Source of the DNA: an uncultured Acetatifactor sp.
GTDB taxonomy: Bacteria; Bacillota; Clostridia; Lachnospirales; Lachnospiraceae
Direction of reading: 5' to 3'
DNA: 61,828 bases
NCBI GenBank assembly: GCA_910586515.1
Contig: CAJUGL010000003.1
Location: forward strand, 1-61,828
Below are positions 42,767-52,118 of this stretch, piece after piece; positions within the stretch are counted from its first letter, which is position 1; every line of letters begins with the position of its first letter. Both the position numbers and the translations under genes were made by a program. The notes below the pieces were generated by a model that was not told the DNA's origin, ran no database searches, and worked only from the letters and a program-made list of their open reading frames with translations.

Positions 42767-44488
42767 TTACAACACAGCCTTCAGGTCTTCTGTCAGTTTC
42801 TCCAGCTTTGCGGCTGCGTCATCAAGACTGGTTCCCTTTACGCCCATGTAGAACTTGATCTTGGGCTCCGTGCCGGAAGGACGGGCACAGCACCACGCAT
42901 CGTCGGGAAGCTCGAAATAAAGCACATTTGACTTCGGCAGGCCGGTTTTCCCTTCTTCTCCGGTAGTCATGTCCACACAGCGGTCCGTCTGATAATCCCT
43001 GAACTTCAGCACCTGATGATCGCCGAAGGACTTGGGCGGATTCTGACGGAGCTTATCCATGATCTCCGCGATCTGTCTGGAGCCGTCAATGCCCTTCAGG
43101 GTAATGGTGTACTGAGACTCCTTATAATAGCCGTATTTTTCATAAGTATCCAGCATCATATCCCACAGTGTCTTGCCATGCTTCTTGCAGTAGGCAGCCA
43201 CTTCACAGAGGCACATCACTGCCACAATGGCATCCTTGTCCCTGGCATGGGTTCCTGCCAGACATCCGTAGCTCTCCTCCAGGCCGAACACGTAATTGTT
43301 GCTGCCGCTTCTCTCAAAAAGCTTGATCTGTTCGCCGATGAATTTGAATCCGGTGAGCACCTCAATGAGCTTCACGCCATAGGCCCGGGTGATGGGTCCC
43401 GTCATATTGGTGGTAACGATAGTGGTTACAAGCGCGGGATTCTCAGGCATGGTATTTGTGGCGGTTCTCTCTCTCAGAATATATTCCGCAATCAGCATGC
43501 CGGACATATTTCCCGTAAAGGACACATATTCTCCGGTCCTGGAATCCCTGGCATAAACCCCCAGACGGTCCGCATCGGGATCCGTGGCCAGAACGATATC
43601 CGCCTCCTTCTCCCCGGCCAGACGCAGAGCATAGGTGAAGGCCTTGGGATCTTCCGGATTGGGATAGTCCAGTGTGGTAAAGTTGGGATCCGGATTCTCC
43701 TGCTCCGGAACCACATACACATGCTTGAAGCCAAGCTCGGACAGAATCCGCCTTGCGGGAACATTTCCCGTACCGCAGAGGGGAGTGTATACAATCTTAA
43801 TGTCGTCCGCCACTTCCGCAATGACTTCCGGATGGATGATCTGCTTCTTCAGCTCTGCCATATAGGCATCGTCAATCTCCTTACCGATGACCCGGTACAA
43901 TCCCTTTTCCATTGCTTCGGCCTTATCCATGGTCTTTACGGTATGATAATCCTTAATCGCCTGAACTTCCTCGATAATCTGCTTATCATAGGGAGCGGTT
44001 ACCTGAGCGCCGTCCTCCCAGTATACCTTGTAGCCATTGTACTCCGGAGGATTGTGGCTTGCGGTAACCACGATGCCCGCCGTACAGCCCAATGTGCGCA
44101 GGGCAAAGGAAAGCTCCGGGGTAGGGCGAAGTGCGTCAAACACATAAGCCTTAATGCCGTTGGCAGCCAGGCACAGCGCAGCTACATCCGCAAACTCAGG
44201 AGACATTCTCCTGGAATCATAGGCAATGGCAACACCCTTGTCCTGGGTTCCGTTCTTCAGGATAAAGTTGGCCAGGCCCTGGGTAGCCTTCCGGACCGTG
44301 TATATGTTCATGCGGTTGGTTCCCGCGCCGATGACACCCCTCAGGCCTCCGGTGCCGAATTCCAGCTCTTTGTAGAATCTCTCCTCGATCTCCCCCTTGT
44401 CCTCCTTGATGGCCAGAAGCTCATCCTTTGTGTTCTGGTCGAAATAGTCATCCTCCAGCCAGAACTTGAACTCATCCATAAAACTCAT
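42767..44488 (-). CDS. Phosphoglucomutase/phosphomannomutase (phospho-sugar mutase)
   Basis: A 573-aa cytosolic enzyme of the alpha-D-phosphohexomutase family, converting glucose-6-phosphate and glucose-1-phosphate. Start ATG at 44488 with GAGGAG. The phosphoserine loop is VVTASHNPPEYNGYK, the metal loop is DPDADRLGV, the sugar loop GLEESYG and the phosphate site ARPSGTEPKIKFY; all four are intact. The length fits the PgcA/long bacterial PGM branch. Its product feeds RmlA in the dTDP-rhamnose pathway of this window and glycogen metabolism, so placement near the polysaccharide genes makes sense. A strong terminator follows. Confidence 0.95.
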   Translation of the reverse strand: MSFMDEFKFWLEDDYFDQNTKDELLAIKEDKGEIEERFYKELEFGTGGLRGVIGAGTNRMNIYTVRKATQGLANFILKNGTQDKGVAIAYDSRRMSPEFADVAALCLAANGIKAYVFDALRPTPELSFALRTLGCTAGIVVTASHNPPEYNGYKVYWEDGAQVTAPYDKQIIEEVQAIKDYHTVKTMDKAEAMEKGLYRVIGKEIDDAYMAELKKQIIHPEVIAEVADDIKIVYTPLCGTGNVPARRILSELGFKHVYVVPEQENPDPNFTTLDYPNPEDPKAFTYALRLAGEKEADIVLATDPDADRLGVYARDSRTGEYVSFTGNMSGMLIAEYILRERTATNTMPENPALVTTIVTTNMTGPITRAYGVKLIEVLTGFKFIGEQIKLFERSGSNNYVFGLEESYGCLAGTHARDKDAIVAVMCLCEVAAYCKKHGKTLWDMMLDTYEKYGYYKESQYTITLKGIDGSRQIAEIMDKLRQNPPKSFGDHQVLKFRDYQTDRCVDMTTGEEGKTGLPKSNVLYFELPDDAWCCARPSGTEPKIKFYMGVKGTSLDDAAAKLEKLTEDLKAVL

Positions 44489-44580
44489 ATCGCTTCTCCT
44501 CTTTTCTGCGCGGACTTTGCATTAAAAAGCACCGTATACCACGCCTGTACGAATGCCTGCTTTCCTTATTTTACCATATC

Positions 44581-47500
44581 TCAGCCCATATTGCCAGAGA
44601 TAGAACTATCTTTTCTGCCGGGATTCAGCCACCGCCCCATCTCCGATATCAGACGCGGAATATCCAGAGGCTTTGTCATATGTTCATTCATTCCCGCTTC
44701 CCGGCTGGCAGCAATGTCCTCCGCAAAGGCATTGGCCGACAGGGCCACAATCGGAATGGACAAAGCGTCTCCACGGGGCAGCTTGCGAATCGCCCGGGTA
44801 GCCTCATATCCGTTCATGACCGGCATTTGAATATCCATAAAGATCATATCGAAATATTCCTCCGGCATAGCCTCAAAGCGTTCCAACGCCTTTTTGCCGT
44901 CCGACGCACATTCCACAGTCGCCCCGGTGGCCCCGATGATCTCCATGGCAATCTCTTGGTTAATCACATTATCCTCCACCAGAAGCACCCTGTATCCCTG
45001 AAAAGCCGTATCCGATACCGGCGCCTTCCCGTCACACTCCTGTTTCTCCGATACGAGACAGCCCTGCCTGACTTTCAGCATCAAAGTCACCGTAACCTGC
45101 GTCCCCTCTCCCAGCCTGCTGGCTACACTGATGGACCCGCCCATCATGCGCACAATATTCTGCGCGATAGTCATTCCCAAACCGGTTCCCTCTATCTTAC
45201 TGATACGCGAGTCTTCCGCCCGGCTGAAAGGATCGAAAATCCTGGCAATGAACTCCTCCGGCATGCCGATGCCGTTATCCCGGAAAATAAAATCATAGGA
45301 ACAACATCCGTATTTTTTCGTTTCCCGCTCTGCCACGCACAATTCCAGCCTGCCCCCGGGGGGCGTATATTTCACGGAATTACTCAAAATATTTAAAAAT
45401 ACCTGCCGCAGGCGCCCTCTGTCTCCGATAACCATTTCGTGCTCAACATCCAATTGGCTGATCTCCAGCTTCAGCGCCTTTTCCCGCACATCGGCAAGAA
45501 CCGCATCCGCCACATCCTGCACCAAATCAGAGAGACAGAACTCATCCGCCACCAGATCCACATTGCCGGACTCGATTTCACTCAGATCCAGAATCTCATT
45601 CACCAGAGAAAGCAGACAGCTGCTGGAAGCCGTAATCTTCCCCAGGCAATCCTGCACCCGCTCCTGATTCCCCACATTGTCAGTAGCAATCCTCGCCATC
45701 CCGATTATGCCGTTCATTGGTGTGCGAATGTCGTGGCTCATGCGGGAAAGGAACTCGCTCTTGGAAGCATTGGCATGGTTCGCCGCTTCGCAGGCAGCTC
45801 TGAGCGCCCGCTGTTCCCGCATCTCCTTCTTCTTGCTCTCCGTCACATCCTGCGCCGCATACACAATGCTGGTAGCCTTACCCTCCTCGTCCGTCTGGGC
45901 CATTACCGCCGTGGCGCGAATCCATCCGTAATCCTCGGATTCCGTATTTTCCGGCCGCTTGCGATAGGCAAAGGTCACAAACGGCTGATCCGGCCTCAGA
46001 ACCTGGCGCAGATTCCTGGCACTCATGGTATAGAGATAATCGGCCCTGTCTTCCGGATGAACAAAAGTCTCCGCATAAATCCGCAGCGCCGAAGTATAAT
46101 CCGTCTGCTCCCCCAGAAGCTTTCTGACCTCTTCCTCCTGATTCACGCTGCGAAGCACATCATGCTCCAAATCCCCATAATAGGTGGCAAAGAACATACT
46201 GCTCAGGCTGTCAATGATTTCCGCCTGTTCCCGCTCCATCCTCTGCCGTTTCTCTTCCTCCAGTTTCTCCTTTGTGATATCCCGCCCAAGGATATTGACC
46301 AGCACCTGGCGTCCTCTTCGAATGTAGGTAACGTGCTGCTCAAGCCACTGCAAAGCGGGACGCTTCAAGCGATACTGACAGATTTCCTCCGAATAATCCT
46401 GTGTCTTCGCCGCCACTTCCCGCAAATGATCCGGAGCCATAGCCTTCTTGAATTTATCTATATCCTCCGGGCTGACAGAAGCTTCCAATGCCCGTTGATA
46501 ATAGTGGGTATAGCGCCCGACTCCCGCATTCTGAGGCTCTGCGCTCTCATTCAGCCAAACCCGTTCACACTGATCTGTCTCCAGATGAATCGTAGTCATC
46601 ACGTTAAACCTTGACTTCAGGATTGCCGCCATCTGCATATCCCTCTGTGAAAGGGCCTGCTCCTGCCGCACACGCTTATCCACATCCTGAATAGCAAGCA
46701 CCGTATTGTTTCTGGTTCCCTGATTTCTGCCGAAATAGGCAATCACGGCCACATAGCAGTATTTTCCGTTATTTTGCCACTGACAGAGCATATCCGTCTT
46801 CTGCGCGCCGCTGTCCCTGGCCTGACGCAGCCCCTCCAGGGAAAATGTCTGCAGAAATTTCTCCTGGTTTTCCGGATGAATCTGTCTGGCCAGCCGTGAA
46901 TTCATGACCACATCCCACATCAGCGTCTGAGAAATCCACCCCTCCCGGCTATATCCGCCTTCCCGCACCAGGTTTACCTTACCCGCATTGAGATCAATGA
47001 CATAAATGCCCAGATTCTGTTCTCCCAGGGTACGTGTCACTTCCTGCAGACGAACACTTGTTTCATCCAGTTCCAGGCTCTCCTTCAGCATATCCTGCAC
47101 ATCCTTGATATAAAGAAGAACCGTTTGATTCATATCCGTATATCCGGAATCAGGTATAACTTCCAGCATGTTCCACCGGTAGCCATTGGGAGAACTGCGC
47201 CGATAACTGCAGGTCAGGTTTTTCCTTCCCGTGCGCAAAGCGCCTTTCAAATACTCCAGATGCGTAAAGCTTAAAAACCTGTCCGTGTCCTCCGGATGAA
47301 TACTGCCGTTCTCCGTAAACTGTCCAAGCCAGGCAGTGAAGGACTCCGCTTCGTTCTCCACGGCCCAGTCCTCCGCCCCCGGCTTCACAATTTCATAGCT
47401 GTTCTGACTCAAATTCACCCGCAATATTTTGCGGTAAACATAACTCTCCTCATCCATATGGGGCGTCACGGTAATGACAAAGACTCTGGTACCGTCCTCC

Positions 47501-47772
47501 CAGCACATCCTTTTCGCCACCACATCCGCCGTACCGAAAAGATTGTCGCAATTGATGGAACGATACTCATCTCTCTCCCCGATACTCAAAAGCGGGCAGT
47601 TGGAGCAGGAATTCTGCCACATACCGTTGCAGGGCTTCCCCATGCATACATTAGGAGCCATCTCCTTTATCCGGCTGTTGAAATACAGCACTTCATGATT
47701 ATCTTCCCGGACAACAAAGACCCCCGCCGTCGGTATGGCATCTAAAATCTTCTCGTAATCCCTGATATCCAT
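44581..47772 (-). CDS. Multi-PAS hybrid sensor histidine kinase/response regulator
   Basis: A 1063-aa cytosolic hybrid kinase with no membrane helix. At least four PAS-like segments fill residues 1-660. The first contains a cysteine cluster, CMGKPCNGMWQNSCSNCPLL (C43, C47, C55, C58). The kinase core has SKSEFLSRMSHDIRTPMNGI (phospho-accepting His), LRQVFLNILSNSVKYTPPGG, FRDNGIGMPEEF and EGTGLGMTIAQN. A C-terminal receiver shows VLLVEDNVINQEIA, IFMDIQMPVMNGYEA (phospho-acceptor Asp) and MTKPLD. Its position between glycosyltransferase and mutase genes suggests it may react to cell-surface or metabolic state, but that is only inferred. No output regulator is adjacent; the HPt protein at 11415 is a possible acceptor. 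Confidence 0.92.
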   Translation of the reverse strand: MDIRDYEKILDAIPTAGVFVVREDNHEVLYFNSRIKEMAPNVCMGKPCNGMWQNSCSNCPLLSIGERDEYRSINCDNLFGTADVVAKRMCWEDGTRVFVITVTPHMDEESYVYRKILRVNLSQNSYEIVKPGAEDWAVENEAESFTAWLGQFTENGSIHPEDTDRFLSFTHLEYLKGALRTGRKNLTCSYRRSSPNGYRWNMLEVIPDSGYTDMNQTVLLYIKDVQDMLKESLELDETSVRLQEVTRTLGEQNLGIYVIDLNAGKVNLVREGGYSREGWISQTLMWDVVMNSRLARQIHPENQEKFLQTFSLEGLRQARDSGAQKTDMLCQWQNNGKYCYVAVIAYFGRNQGTRNNTVLAIQDVDKRVRQEQALSQRDMQMAAILKSRFNVMTTIHLETDQCERVWLNESAEPQNAGVGRYTHYYQRALEASVSPEDIDKFKKAMAPDHLREVAAKTQDYSEEICQYRLKRPALQWLEQHVTYIRRGRQVLVNILGRDITKEKLEEEKRQRMEREQAEIIDSLSSMFFATYYGDLEHDVLRSVNQEEEVRKLLGEQTDYTSALRIYAETFVHPEDRADYLYTMSARNLRQVLRPDQPFVTFAYRKRPENTESEDYGWIRATAVMAQTDEEGKATSIVYAAQDVTESKKKEMREQRALRAACEAANHANASKSEFLSRMSHDIRTPMNGIIGMARIATDNVGNQERVQDCLGKITASSSCLLSLVNEILDLSEIESGNVDLVADEFCLSDLVQDVADAVLADVREKALKLEISQLDVEHEMVIGDRGRLRQVFLNILSNSVKYTPPGGRLELCVAERETKKYGCCSYDFIFRDNGIGMPEEFIARIFDPFSRAEDSRISKIEGTGLGMTIAQNIVRMMGGSISVASRLGEGTQVTVTLMLKVRQGCLVSEKQECDGKAPVSDTAFQGYRVLLVEDNVINQEIAMEIIGATGATVECASDGKKALERFEAMPEEYFDMIFMDIQMPVMNGYEATRAIRKLPRGDALSIPIVALSANAFAEDIAASREAGMNEHMTKPLDIPRLISEMGRWLNPGRKDSSISGNMG

Positions 47773-47841
47773 ACTTGCTCTCCCTAAACCGATTGATCAC
47801 CTATAACCTGCTTTCTATTTTATCATGAAACGCATCAAGAA

Positions 47842-49851
47842 TCAAGTTTGCTGCCTGACTGCCAGTGAAAAATCGCTTCTGTCTAAAGAGAAATTGCGAT
47901 TGTAATAGGGATCTCCGGCCTCCAGCGCATCACTCCATTTCTTTCGGAACCGCTCCGATTCTCTGTTGTAACGTTCCGCCTTCTCTCCCCTGTCGTCCAG
48001 CCCCCTGGAGACAGATTCATAGTGAAACAGTTCCGCAAAAGGAGTAAACACATTAAGCAGTCCTTTTTCACGCAATTTCAGGCAGAAATCCACGTCATTC
48101 AGCGATACCGCAAAACTCTCATCCAGCCCGCCCACAGAAAGATACAGCTCGCGCTTCACCAACAGACAGGCTCCTGTAACCGCGGTCACATCCTGGGCAT
48201 AGCACAGACGTCCCATATACCCCAGATTCTGGCGGTGCTGTCTGTAATGGGTATGCCCGGCCGTTCTGTGAGCGCCCAGCCCGATCACCACCCCGGCATG
48301 CTGAATCGTCCTGTCCGGATAGTAGAGCTTGGCTCCCACGGCTCCTACATCCTCCCGCTGGGCATACATGAGAAGCTCCTCCATCCAGTTCACGGTAATG
48401 ACTTCCGTGTCGTTGTTCAGCAGCAAAATATATTCCCCGGAGGCATGTCTTACCCCCAGATTATTGACTGCGGAATAATTAAACGCCCCGTCATAGGCAA
48501 CCAGGACGATTCTGCCGTCTTCACTGCGCTGCGGACCGCCTCCGGGCAAGTATTCGCCACCCAGAAGCCTGCTGTAATATGTCCTGATCTCCTCAGTCTC
48601 GCTGTTGTTTTCCACAATGATGATCTCGTAATTTCCATAGGTAGACTTCTCCATTATGGAAGTGACACAGCGCTGCAGATCGTCCCTGTGGTCCCTGTTG
48701 GCTATCACCACGGAAATCTTCGGTGTGCCGATAATCTGGTAACGAATACGAAATATGGTCTCAAAAGCCCTGGTGCTTTCAATACGGAAATGTTCATACC
48801 CATGCTTCCTCAGATGCTCCGCCACGGCTCCCTTGGCGGCCTCAATGGCATAGGGCTTGGCGTCGATCCCCGAAGCCACGCTCCCCGAATGACTTCTCCA
48901 ATAATACATAAGTCTGGGTACATGAACGATTTTTTCCGCCCTGTCCGTCAGACGCAGGATCATATCGTGATCCTGGCTGCCGTCAAACTTAGGCCGGAAC
49001 AGTTCGTCTCCGTCCAGAAGCTTCCGGGCAAAGACACTGAAATGACAGATGTAATTATTCGCCCGGAGATTATCCGGCGCATAATCCGGCTTAAAATGCA
49101 TGGTCAGCATATGATCAATGTCATTTCCCCTGAAGGTTGTCTCGTCACAGTAAAGATAGTCCGCCCCCTGCTCGTTGATGGCCCTCACATATTCATAAAG
49201 CACGCTGGGATGAAGCAGATCGTCCTGGTCCAGCAGGCCGATATATTCCCCGGTTGCCATCCTGAGGCAGGCATTGGTATTGCCTGCAATGCCCCCGTTT
49301 TTTTCCAGGCGGCAGTACACTATCCTGCCTTCCGCCCTGCCGGCGTATTCCCTGCAGATCTCTTCCACATAGCCGTGCTCCCCGTCAGAACCGTCCGCAA
49401 GACATAGTTCCCAATTTCCATAGGTCTGGTTCATCACGGAATCCAGCATCTGTATTTGAAACTCCCTGGGATTATTCCACAGAGGCACCAAAATACTGAT
49501 TTTTACCATACGTTCAAAAACTGCCGCCTGCTCCGCCGCAGCCTGTTCCGGAGCAGGAAAACTTAACCGGCCGAACTGCTTCATGGCCTCCCTCTCCCGC
49601 TTTTTATAGGCAAGCTTCTGCATAACGCCTCTGGGGCCGCCGCAGTTTTTCAGTCTGTCCGACTGGCGTATGGCCCAGTGCAGTCCGCTCCTCACCGGTT
49701 TGCTGAGCTTCCAGAGCGGATTGCCCTTAATGCGGTTCAGTTTCCACTCCAGCTCCTCGTTCTTCGCCTCCAGGTCTGCAATCCGCCCGGCCAGCTCCGC
49801 GCATTTGAGGTGCTCTCTCTCATAAGATTCCCTGTAATCTGTCTCTTCCAT
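47842..49851 (-). CDS. Bifunctional GT2 glycosyltransferase (two GT-A domains)
   Basis: A 669-aa protein. An N-terminal coiled coil (about 5-45) and GNPLWKLSKPVR segment precede the first GT2 domain (about 115-350): ISILVPLWNNPREFQIQMLD, NGGIAGNTNACL, YIGLLDQDDLLH and DGSQDHDMILRL. The second GT2 domain (about 375-640) has ISVVIANRDHRDDLQRCVT, ILLLNNDTEVI, and SLNDVDFCLKLREKGL. Tandem GT2 proteins of this type build repeat units of rhamnose-rich polysaccharides. It lies 99 bases after the methyltransferase/kinase gene in the exporter operon. Confidence 0.9.
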   Translation of the reverse strand: MEETDYRESYEREHLKCAELAGRIADLEAKNEELEWKLNRIKGNPLWKLSKPVRSGLHWAIRQSDRLKNCGGPRGVMQKLAYKKREREAMKQFGRLSFPAPEQAAAEQAAVFERMVKISILVPLWNNPREFQIQMLDSVMNQTYGNWELCLADGSDGEHGYVEEICREYAGRAEGRIVYCRLEKNGGIAGNTNACLRMATGEYIGLLDQDDLLHPSVLYEYVRAINEQGADYLYCDETTFRGNDIDHMLTMHFKPDYAPDNLRANNYICHFSVFARKLLDGDELFRPKFDGSQDHDMILRLTDRAEKIVHVPRLMYYWRSHSGSVASGIDAKPYAIEAAKGAVAEHLRKHGYEHFRIESTRAFETIFRIRYQIIGTPKISVVIANRDHRDDLQRCVTSIMEKSTYGNYEIIIVENNSETEEIRTYYSRLLGGEYLPGGGPQRSEDGRIVLVAYDGAFNYSAVNNLGVRHASGEYILLLNNDTEVITVNWMEELLMYAQREDVGAVGAKLYYPDRTIQHAGVVIGLGAHRTAGHTHYRQHRQNLGYMGRLCYAQDVTAVTGACLLVKRELYLSVGGLDESFAVSLNDVDFCLKLREKGLLNVFTPFAELFHYESVSRGLDDRGEKAERYNRESERFRKKWSDALEAGDPYYNRNFSLDRSDFSLAVRQQT

Positions 49852-49950
49852 AATATATGCTCCAATAGAGGATCCTGCTCCCTGCTCTGCACCGCTGCAG
49901 ATCCCCTGCTCAAAATATCGCTAACTCTCCCGGCAGAATAACAACGCTTC

Positions 49951-52116
49951 TCAGCCTTTGCTGCCGGAACGAACCGCCGCCATGTCCCTTGCCATGGCAA
50001 GAGGCAGACGAACTATCTCCAGGCGAACCTTCAAGGTATTTTCCTGCCCCCGGTCCAGCCGTTTCAAGGCGATGTTGATGTTGGGGTCCTCCGTGGGAAA
50101 TACAATGCTGGGACAGTCTCTCTCCTCCCGGGACTTCACAATGCTGCCGTTTGCATACAGAAGTCTCCGCTTCCGCAGCGGCACCCCTGTCCCGTTGAAC
50201 GTCATCTCCCGGATTTTCACCAGGCAGGGATACATCCCCGGATCGATGCGCAGCATCTCCACATCGCCGCCCACCTTCAGCTCCATCTCTATCATCCAGT
50301 CCCCCTGATAAGCCTCCCGGACAAAATAGGAATCTTCCTCACTGTATCCCTGGCCCCTGTCCTCATAGATCTGGACACGATTCACTTCCTCAGAATCCTG
50401 ATACCTGTCTATCCAGTCCTGGGGATTCATCACCCTGCAGCCGATCTTCTCCCGCATTTCAGCCATAGAAGAACGTTTTCCCGTGACAAAACGCTGAAAC
50501 TCCCCCTCCTCCTCCCAGAACTCCTTCATGTCCTTATCCGTGACGGACAGCTCCTTCATCACCCGGTCCAGCTTTACCTTTCCGCGCTTTTTATCTTCCA
50601 GCAGATACCAGTACACTGCCCGAAAGGCCAGCCGCTTTGTGTCCACAGGCTTTCCGAAGGTCCACTCATAGTCGATCAATGTCCACTTTCCCTCCAAAAG
50701 CCTCTTCCTTACCGCGCTTCTTTCTCCGGAAAGATTGTCCGATCCCGGACTGATCAGGATATTGCCGAAAACAAGGTCAAAATCTGCCGCCGGATACTGG
50801 CTGTTATACCCCACCCTCTCCACAAATTTCCTGAAAAAAGCACCGAAGCCTTCCATATCGTCCCGCTCCAGACAGCCGTCCAGAACTTCCAGCAGCGATA
50901 TTCCTTCCACAAACTCAAACTGAGCGCAGGGCAGTCCCTCCTCTTCTAGCAGTTCGCAATTATTGATCTCAAGGCTGCCGCCCCTGTATCTCTCCCGAAG
51001 ACTTTCACAGGCCACCGCCATACCCCGGACATGGTCTGCTGCCGCCTCTCCCATGGGATACTTCCTGACCATATCCGGCCCCCTGCGGTTTCCGAACCAG
51101 CTGCCGCATATCTCTGTCCGAATGGCGTATTCCGGCGCCCGGTCATTGGAATACTTTACGAATTTTATATCAAACCCGCCTCCCAGCACCACGGCATAGG
51201 AATTGGCAAACACAGGAAACAGCCCATCCTCCACAAAACCGTCAAAGGCATTCTTCTCATTGAAGAGAAGCATTCTTGATCTGTCGAAATTCCGCAGATT
51301 ATTAAACAATTCTCCCTTTCCCGGAAGGTATTCGTCACTGTAGAGCGCAGTCATAAATTTATAATCCGGATAAGGGTAATAAAAATGCCATTCCTCAACG
51401 CCGCAGCGGCCGAATATCCTCTCCAGACTGTTTCTGCTGAAAGTGCGCACGCCGTCCTCCGGCCCGTAATTTTCTATACCGGAAAAATAAGTTCCCAGAT
51501 GGTCCTCTCTGCACCCCGCAAAATATTTCAGCCCGTATTGATTCTCAATGGCGATGACAATCCTGCCGCCGGGCGCCAGATGCGGCAGAAGTCTGGATAG
51601 AAAATCCTCGTAAGGGCTATCTCCCCCGATATAGCTTCTGCCGTACTCAAAGACCCCGATCAGGCAGATGTAATCGTAATCAGAGGGCAGATCCGGTTCA
51701 ATGTCCTTAAAATTTCCCACATGGATGGTTATATTTCCGCATTCCCTGTGACGATAGGCATTGATCAGACTGCGCTTTTTTGACAACTCCACGCAGTCTA
51801 CCTTTCCGGCTTTCCTGGAAAACGCCCCTGTGACGGCGCCGCAGCCGCTCCCCACCTCCAGCACTCTGCAGCCCCTCTCCATGGGAATCCAGTCCACGAT
51901 ATTTTCCCGCAGAGACGATAAGTGATACAGGATCGGCCATTTCCTCCGCTCCTCAATGACCGTGTCGTATTCTCCGGAAGACCTGCTCTTCACGATATCC
52001 AGCAGCTCATCTTCCATGGCGCCCTCGCTGTAATAATCTCTCCCGGAATACCTGCTGTAATCAAGACTGACCTTCCCAATTGACTCTATCTTTCTTCCCG
52101 TCGTCTGCTCTGCCAT
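49951..52116 (-). CDS. Methyltransferase fused to kinase-like domain (WbdD-like chain terminator candidate)
   Basis: A 721-aa protein starting two bases after the wzt-like stop. Residues 60-250 are a class I SAM methyltransferase: GCRVLEVGSGCGAVTGAFSR (motif I), VDCVELSKKR, YDYICLIGVFEYG. The middle part (about 340-560) resembles a protein/aminoglycoside-kinase fold: CAQFEFVEGISLLEVL hinge, DFDLVFGNILIS (catalytic-loop-like D..xxN) and WTLIDYEWTFG (DFG-like). About 110 beta-rich residues end the protein. In E. coli O9a, WbdD has a methyltransferase and a kinase domain and caps the O-antigen so that Wzt's carbohydrate domain recognises it. The same gene order here suggests chain termination, but the kinase part is divergent. 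Confidence 0.75.
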   Translation of the reverse strand: MAEQTTGRKIESIGKVSLDYSRYSGRDYYSEGAMEDELLDIVKSRSSGEYDTVIEERRKWPILYHLSSLRENIVDWIPMERGCRVLEVGSGCGAVTGAFSRKAGKVDCVELSKKRSLINAYRHRECGNITIHVGNFKDIEPDLPSDYDYICLIGVFEYGRSYIGGDSPYEDFLSRLLPHLAPGGRIVIAIENQYGLKYFAGCREDHLGTYFSGIENYGPEDGVRTFSRNSLERIFGRCGVEEWHFYYPYPDYKFMTALYSDEYLPGKGELFNNLRNFDRSRMLLFNEKNAFDGFVEDGLFPVFANSYAVVLGGGFDIKFVKYSNDRAPEYAIRTEICGSWFGNRRGPDMVRKYPMGEAAADHVRGMAVACESLRERYRGGSLEINNCELLEEEGLPCAQFEFVEGISLLEVLDGCLERDDMEGFGAFFRKFVERVGYNSQYPAADFDLVFGNILISPGSDNLSGERSAVRKRLLEGKWTLIDYEWTFGKPVDTKRLAFRAVYWYLLEDKKRGKVKLDRVMKELSVTDKDMKEFWEEEGEFQRFVTGKRSSMAEMREKIGCRVMNPQDWIDRYQDSEEVNRVQIYEDRGQGYSEEDSYFVREAYQGDWMIEMELKVGGDVEMLRIDPGMYPCLVKIREMTFNGTGVPLRKRRLLYANGSIVKSREERDCPSIVFPTEDPNINIALKRLDRGQENTLKVRLEIVRLPLAMARDMAAVRSGSKG

Positions 52117-52118
52117 AT

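Noticed and set aside
43016..44830. Long plus-strand open frame (about 600 codons) opposite the phosphoglucomutase gene
   Set aside because: It is antisense to a gene with all catalytic motifs, has no ribosome site or recognisable domain, and follows from the codon bias of the other strand.
48022..49407. Long plus-strand open frame opposite the two-domain glycosyltransferase
   Set aside because: Same reason: antisense shadow of a well supported gene.
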